Position numbers and translations under genes: made by a program
Source: Fimbriimonadales bacterium
Lineage (GTDB): Bacteria; Armatimonadota; Fimbriimonadia; Fimbriimonadales; GBS-DC
Assembly: GCA_025998675.1 (NCBI GenBank)
Contig: AP024673.1
Location: forward strand, 1,926,562-1,990,561
Reading direction: 5' to 3'
Length of the DNA stretch: 64,000 nucleotides
Part shown: piece after piece, positions 59,726 to 64,000 of the stretch
Layout: every line of letters starts with the position of its first letter
Position numbering within the stretch: position 1 is the first letter of the stretch
Notes under the pieces: generated by a model
Databases searched by the model: none
What the model saw: only the letters and a program-made list of their open reading frames with translations
What the model was told of the DNA's origin: nothing

Positions 59726-60622
59726 ATGGACTGGCAGGCGCGCCTCAAGGAGTATCTCGCCCCACGCACGCAGCTGGTGAACGCCGCGCTGGAGGACTAC
59801 CTGTCGGAATTTCCCCCCTTGCCCCGCGTGCTGCCCGAGGCGATGCGCTACGCGGCGCTGGGGGCAGGCAAGCGGCTGCGCCCGATTCTGTGTATCGCCG
59901 CCGCCGAAGCCCTCGGAGGCGCGGCGGAGCAGGTAATCCCTACCGCCTGCGCGATTGAATGCATCCACGCCTTCAGCCTCGTGCATGACGACCTGCCCGC
60001 GATGGACAACGACCGCCTGCGCCGCGGACAGCCCACTGTGTGGGTCAAGTACGGTGAGGCGATGGCGATCCTGGCGGGCGACGCGCTGTTTGCGAAAGCG
60101 TTCGAGCTGCTGGCGGAGCAGGCGCGGCTCAGCCCGCCCGAGCGCGTGGCGCAGGCGCTTCACCTCATTGCGACTGCGTCGGGCATCCATGGGATGTGCG
60201 GCGGACAGGTAGAAGATATTCTCTGCGAGGGGCAGACCATTTCCGCCGAGCAGTTGCAGTTCATCCATGCGCACAAGACGGGCGCACTGATACGCGCGAG
60301 CGTGCTTTCGGGCGCGATACTCGCCGGGGCGGACGCGGCGCAGCAGGCTGCGCTGGACGTCTACAGCCGCGCGCTGGGGCTGGCGTTCCAGATTGCCGAC
60401 GATATTCTGGACGAGACCGCGCCTACCGAACAGATGGGCAAGCCCGCAGGCTCCGACCGCGCCCACCGAAAGGCGACCTACCCTGCGCTGTTCGGGCTGG
60501 AGGGGGCGCGCGCCCGCGCCCAGCAGGCGAAACAGGAGGCGATAGACGCCCTGCAGCCGTTCGACACGCGCGCCGACCCGCTTCGCTGGCTGGCAGTCTA
60601 CGCCGTCGAGCGCACGCATTAG
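59726..60622 (+). CDS. ispA: Short-chain polyprenyl diphosphate synthase (farnesyl/geranylgeranyl type)
   Basis: Trans-prenyltransferase joining IPP to allylic diphosphates. The 298-residue all-helical protein has GAGKRLRPILC near residue 50, the first Asp-rich motif LVHDDLPAMDNDRLRRG near 90, KTGALIRASVLSGAI near 190, and the second motif FQIADDILDET near 230. Residues before the first Asp-rich motif (AFSLVH) suggest a C15 or C20 product. Start at ATG 59726 is six bases after TATCCT. The ATG at 59720 would overlap the -10 box. It is convergent with the enolase-superfamily gene. Confidence 0.92.
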   Translation: MDWQARLKEYLAPRTQLVNAALEDYLSEFPPLPRVLPEAMRYAALGAGKRLRPILCIAAAEALGGAAEQVIPTACAIECIHAFSLVHDDLPAMDNDRLRRGQPTVWVKYGEAMAILAGDALFAKAFELLAEQARLSPPERVAQALHLIATASGIHGMCGGQVEDILCEGQTISAEQLQFIHAHKTGALIRASVLSGAILAGADAAQQAALDVYSRALGLAFQIADDILDETAPTEQMGKPAGSDRAHRKATYPALFGLEGARARAQQAKQEAIDALQPFDTRADPLRWLAVYAVERTH

Positions 60623-60623
60623 C

Positions 60624-61751
60624 CTACGCCACCGTGTAGCGCTGAACCGCCTCTTCGTCGACTTCCACGCCCAGTCCGGGTTTGCTGGGCACGGGCAGAT
60701 AGCCCTCGCTGTCGGGCACAATCGGCTCGGTCAGGAAGTAGTCGCGCGCCTTCAGGTCCCAACCCGGCGGCTCGTAGGGGAACTCCGCCCATTCGCAGTT
60801 GGGGCACGCGCCCATCAGCTGCAGGTTCGCCGCCAGCCCCAGCCCGCTGGTCCATGTGTGCGGCGCAATCTGTTTGCCGAACGCCTCCGCCAGCGCAGCA
60901 ATCTTTTTGCCCATCAGAATCCCGCCCGACAGCGCAACATCGGGCTGCAAAATGTCCAGCGCGTCGCGCGCCAGATACTCGCGGAACTCGTGCAGGTCCT
61001 GGTTCATCTCGCCGCTGGCAAGGGGCACGGGCGACTTCTCGCGCAGGCGTCGATAGCCCTCGTAGTCGTGTTTGTCGAGCGGCTCTTCCAGCCAGCGCAC
61101 GCCCAGCGCGGCTAACTCCTCGGCGACGCGCAGGGCGGTCGCAACATCCCATTTCGGCGCGGGCGCCATCCCCGCCACACGCCAGCCCATATTCGCGTCC
61201 ACCATAATCTCCATGTCGGGATACTGCGTGCGGATTGCCCGCACGACCGCCAGATCCTCGCGCCAGTCCCAACTATGGAAGCGGATTTTGACCGCGCGGA
61301 AGCCCATTTCGCGGATCTGGGCGATATACTCCAGCCGCGCGCTGGGTTCGCGTAGCTCGCCCGTGCTGGCGTAGGCTTTCACGCGCTCCTGATAGCCGCC
61401 CAGCAGGCGATACACGGGCTGCCCCAGCGCCTTGCCGATAATGTCCCAGAACGCCATCTCGATCCACCACAACCGCAAGCCCAGAAAAGTCGCGGAGCGG
61501 GCGATCTGCACGACCTCCTCAACATTCATCGGGTCGCGCCCGAACAGGAACGGCAGCAGCAGCTCTTTCAGCCCCCCGCCCTCGCGCGCGAACGCCACGC
61601 CCGCCGCGTAGCCGCGAATGCCCTCGTCGGTCTCCAGGGTCAACAGATGCACGTGGTGCGCCGTCTGGGGATAGCCCGGCAGCCACGACGGGTAAAACGG
61701 CGTCTCCAGCGGGTACTCCAGCAACCGCAGATCGATGTTCACGATGCGCAT
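60624..61751 (-). CDS. Enolase-superfamily enzyme (mandelate racemase/muconate lactonising-like)
   Basis: A 375-residue enzyme abstracting the alpha-proton of a carboxylate. Residues include Lys155 in AVKIRFH, metal ligands Asp185 (MVDANMGW), Glu222 (WLEEPL) and Glu248 (ASGEMN), and His298 in IAPHTWTSG. The Lys-x-Arg and Asp-His positions suit a sugar-acid dehydratase such as a galactonate/mandelate-type enzyme, but the substrate is not deducible. The start is the ATG at 61751, after GGAGGGAGCGC. A longer open frame upstream lacks a ribosome site. No sugar-acid pathway partner is adjacent. Confidence 0.85.
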   Translation of the reverse strand: MRIVNIDLRLLEYPLETPFYPSWLPGYPQTAHHVHLLTLETDEGIRGYAAGVAFAREGGGLKELLLPFLFGRDPMNVEEVVQIARSATFLGLRLWWIEMAFWDIIGKALGQPVYRLLGGYQERVKAYASTGELREPSARLEYIAQIREMGFRAVKIRFHSWDWREDLAVVRAIRTQYPDMEIMVDANMGWRVAGMAPAPKWDVATALRVAEELAALGVRWLEEPLDKHDYEGYRRLREKSPVPLASGEMNQDLHEFREYLARDALDILQPDVALSGGILMGKKIAALAEAFGKQIAPHTWTSGLGLAANLQLMGACPNCEWAEFPYEPPGWDLKARDYFLTEPIVPDSEGYLPVPSKPGLGVEVDEEAVQRYTVA

Positions 61752-61928
61752 GCGCTCCCTCCAGATACTTTTTAAAGACAGCGGCATAGGGATACCCAAC
61801 AGAGCGTCTCGATTGCAAGGGGGTGAAATCTCCGGTTCAGAGGGCGCCTGCAGGAAGAACACGGTGTCAATCGCGACAAAAGCAGGATTTTTGCCCCCTG
61901 GCTTCGAAATTGGCGATGGAGGCTGCTG

Positions 61929-64000
61929 ATGAAAGCTGTGGTGATGGCAGGAGGGGAAGGCTCGCGCTTGCGCCCGATTACGGCAAACCGCCCGAAACCG
62001 CTCGCGCCCGTGGCGAACCGCCCGATTATGGAACATATCCTGCTGCTGCTCAAGGAGCAGGGCGTCCGCGAGGTGGTTGCGACGGTCTACTACCTTGCTG
62101 ATGCGATTGAGGGGTACTTTGGCGACGGCGAGGCGTGGGGCGTGCCCATCCACTACTCGCTGGAGGACACCCCGCTCGGTACGGCGGGCAGCGTCAAACA
62201 GGCGGAGGAACACCTGCACGCGGGCACTTTCGTGCTGATGAGCGGCGACGCGCTCACCGACATCCAGCTGCAGCCCGCAATCGAGTTCCATCAGCGCAAC
62301 AACGCCATCGCCACCATCGTGCTGGCGCGCGTGCCCAACCCGCTGGAGTTCGGCGTGGTCATCACCCGCGAGGACGGACGCATCACGCGCTTCCTCGAAA
62401 AACCCTCCTGGAGCGAGGTCTTCTCCGACACGGTCAACACGGGCATCTACATTCTGGAGCCTGAAATCTTCCAGTATATGGAGGCAGGCAAGCCCTACGA
62501 TTTCAGTCAGGACCTGTTCCCGCTTCTACTCCGCGAAGGCAAGCCCCTGTACGGGTATGTGATGCACGAATACTGGAGCGACATCGGCTCGTTGCAGCAA
62601 TATCGCGAGGCGCACTACGACATGCTCAACCGCAAGGTGCGCCTGTCCCTGCCTGGCGAGGAGACGATTCCCGGCGTGTGGGTCGGCGCAGGAACCACGC
62701 TGGACCCCGACGCGCAGGTCATTCCGCCCGTGTGTCTGGGGCGCAACTGCCGAATCAAGCGCGGCGCGGTGATTGGACCCTACACCACGCTGGGCGACAA
62801 CTGCATTATCGAGCCGAACGCGATGGTCGTGCGCTCGACCCTCTGGGACAGCGTTTATGTGGGCGCGGGCAGCCAGATTCAGGGCGCGATTATCGGCACG
62901 GGCGTCACCATCAAGGAGAATGTGCAGGTGCAGGAAGACGCCGTCATCGCGGACCGTTGCCACCTCGAAAGCGACAGCATCGTCCGCACACGGGTCAAGC
63001 TCTGGCCCGACAAGTATATCGAGTCGGGCGCCACCGTGACGATGAGCCTGATCTGGGGGGCGAAGTGGCGCGGCTCGCTCTTTCGCGAGCTGGGCGTGTC
63101 GGGCTTGTCGAACATCGAGATGACGCCCGACTTTGCCGCCAAGCTGGGCGCGGCGTATGCGTCGACCCTGCCGCGCGGCGCGACCATCGTGCTGGCGCGC
63201 GACACCTTCAAAGCCTCGCGCATGATTAAGCACGGCTTCATGGCGGGCGTGCTGTCGACAGGCATCGATGTCGCCGACCTGCGCGCAATGCCGATTCCCA
63301 TCACGCGCCACTACATTCGCGCGTCGGGCGCGGTGGGCGGCGTGTGTATCCGAGTCGCGCCCAACAATGTGCGCATGACGCTGGTGGAGTTCTTCGATAG
63401 GCGCGGCGTCTATCTGCCCAAGTCGGGCGAGCGCAAAATCGAGAACCTCTTCTTCCGCGAGGACTTCGCCCGTTGCGACGCCGACGAGGTGGGCGAGATT
63501 CACTTCGCCTCCCGCGCGATTGAGCAGTACCAGGCGGATTTCCAGAAGCAGGCGCAGCTGGCGGAGTCGGCGCGCCCGATGCGGTTGGTGGCGGACTTCG
63601 CCTTCAGCCGTGTGGCGGCGATTTTCCCCACGATGCTGGGGCAGATGGGCTACGATGTGGTTGCGCTGAACGCCTACCCTGACCCGCGCCGCTCGCCGCG
63701 CACGCCTACCGAACACGACGCCTTCGCCGAGAAACTGACGCAGGTGGTGCGGAGCCTGAACGCCCACTGCGGCGTGATGTTCGAAAACGAGGGCGAGCGA
63801 CTGACCGTCGTCGACGAGCAGGGGCGCGTCATCAGCGGCAGCGCGCTGCTGGCGACCTTCGCGCGGCTGCTGGCGGAGACCTGCCCCGGCAAACAGCTCG
63901 CCGTGCCCGTAAACGCGCCGTCGGTGATTGAAGAGATTGTCGCGCCGTATGGCGTGCAGGTGATTCGCACGCGGGCGGATGTGCGCTCGCTGATGAACGC
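61929..64000 (+). CDS. Nucleotidyltransferase / phosphomannomutase bifunctional protein (partial at right edge)
   Basis: At least 690 residues, continuing past the window. Residues 1-235 are a sugar-1-phosphate nucleotidyltransferase (MKAVVMAGGEGSRLRP with the pyrophosphorylase loop, NRPKPLAPVANRPI, LMSGDALTD, FLEKPSW, WSDIGSL). A left-handed beta-helix follows near 250-350 (IGPYTTLGDNCIIEPNAMV, IIGTGVTIKENVQV). From about 380 comes a phosphohexomutase domain (TIVLARDTFKASRMIKHGFMAGVLSTGIDV, with the Ser/Thr-type phosphate site changed to DTFKASR). The arrangement is that of mannose-1-phosphate guanylyltransferase/phosphomannomutase proteins that supply GDP-mannose. Start at ATG 61929. Confidence 0.88.
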   Translation, partial: MKAVVMAGGEGSRLRPITANRPKPLAPVANRPIMEHILLLLKEQGVREVVATVYYLADAIEGYFGDGEAWGVPIHYSLEDTPLGTAGSVKQAEEHLHAGTFVLMSGDALTDIQLQPAIEFHQRNNAIATIVLARVPNPLEFGVVITREDGRITRFLEKPSWSEVFSDTVNTGIYILEPEIFQYMEAGKPYDFSQDLFPLLLREGKPLYGYVMHEYWSDIGSLQQYREAHYDMLNRKVRLSLPGEETIPGVWVGAGTTLDPDAQVIPPVCLGRNCRIKRGAVIGPYTTLGDNCIIEPNAMVVRSTLWDSVYVGAGSQIQGAIIGTGVTIKENVQVQEDAVIADRCHLESDSIVRTRVKLWPDKYIESGATVTMSLIWGAKWRGSLFRELGVSGLSNIEMTPDFAAKLGAAYASTLPRGATIVLARDTFKASRMIKHGFMAGVLSTGIDVADLRAMPIPITRHYIRASGAVGGVCIRVAPNNVRMTLVEFFDRRGVYLPKSGERKIENLFFREDFARCDADEVGEIHFASRAIEQYQADFQKQAQLAESARPMRLVADFAFSRVAAIFPTMLGQMGYDVVALNAYPDPRRSPRTPTEHDAFAEKLTQVVRSLNAHCGVMFENEGERLTVVDEQGRVISGSALLATFARLLAETCPGKQLAVPVNAPSVIEEIVAPYGVQVIRTRADVRSLMN

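Overview
This is a GC-rich (roughly 60-65%), gene-dense bacterial chromosome segment from a diderm. KdsA points to a Kdo-containing lipopolysaccharide. There are two PEP-CTERM exported proteins, an exopolysaccharide cluster and a PilB/PilC-type pilus machinery. The mixture of PEP-CTERM proteins, FkbM/GT2/flippase genes, a CHAT-TPR protein and many leaderless -10-only promoters fits a thermophilic Armatimonadota (Fimbriimonadales-like) bacterium. That placement is an inference from gene content, not a phylogenetic result.

Layout. 1-6.3 kb: MFS transporter, polytopic membrane protein, unknown protein, pilB-type ATPase, kdsA. 6.3-14.9 kb: surface-polysaccharide cluster (two GT2 enzymes, UDP-glucuronate decarboxylase-like SDR, flippase, FkbM methyltransferase, a glycosyltransferase broken by a T7-tract frameshift, secreted glycosidase-like protein). 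15-22.4 kb: M16 peptidase pair, anti-sigma and ECF sigma factors, and a divergent CHAT-TPR protein. 22.4-29.1 kb: PEP-CTERM protein, pilC/gspF, folK, Uma2 nuclease, mtnA, sodium/solute symporter with its DUF4212 small subunit. 29.5-33.0 kb: an AT-richer lipoprotein made of two tandem homologous halves.

33.3-45.6 kb is the most unusual region. It is a 12.2-kb integrative element bounded by a 51-bp exact direct repeat inside tRNA-Gln(UUG) copies. The left tRNA copy has a ruined acceptor stem; the right copy is complete with an encoded CCA. The element carries a tyrosine integrase, two small HTH-type proteins (one terminase-small-subunit-like), an XRE regulator divergent from an unknown gene pair, a CHC2-TOPRIM-ATPase primase/helicase, a DUF669-like protein, a ParB-methyltransferase fusion, a VRR-NUC nuclease and a type IIG restriction-modification enzyme. 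This architecture resembles phage-inducible chromosomal islands. Two long palindromes of CTGGCAAT units lie in frame inside the primase gene, on either side of its ATPase part. Fragments of related integrases and of the neighbouring gene show repeated use of the site.

45.6-64 kb returns to ordinary chromosome: TlpA-like thioredoxin, pyrF, tpiA, acyl-CoA synthetase, TusA/DsrE pair, PD40 lipoprotein, lactate-oxidase family enzyme, gamma-glutamyltransferase with a sugar-type ABC permease, a second PEP-CTERM gene under tandem canonical promoters, a YdjC deacetylase, a probable structured RNA, rodA, a polyprenyl synthase, an enolase-superfamily enzyme, and a nucleotidyltransferase/phosphomannomutase running off the right edge.

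Across the chromosomal parts, many genes have TATAAT-like hexamers ending 6-7 nt before the start codon, with no Shine-Dalgarno. This implies leaderless mRNAs. The element's genes instead mostly have Shine-Dalgarno sites. Three kinds of short non-coding inverted-repeat elements also occur.
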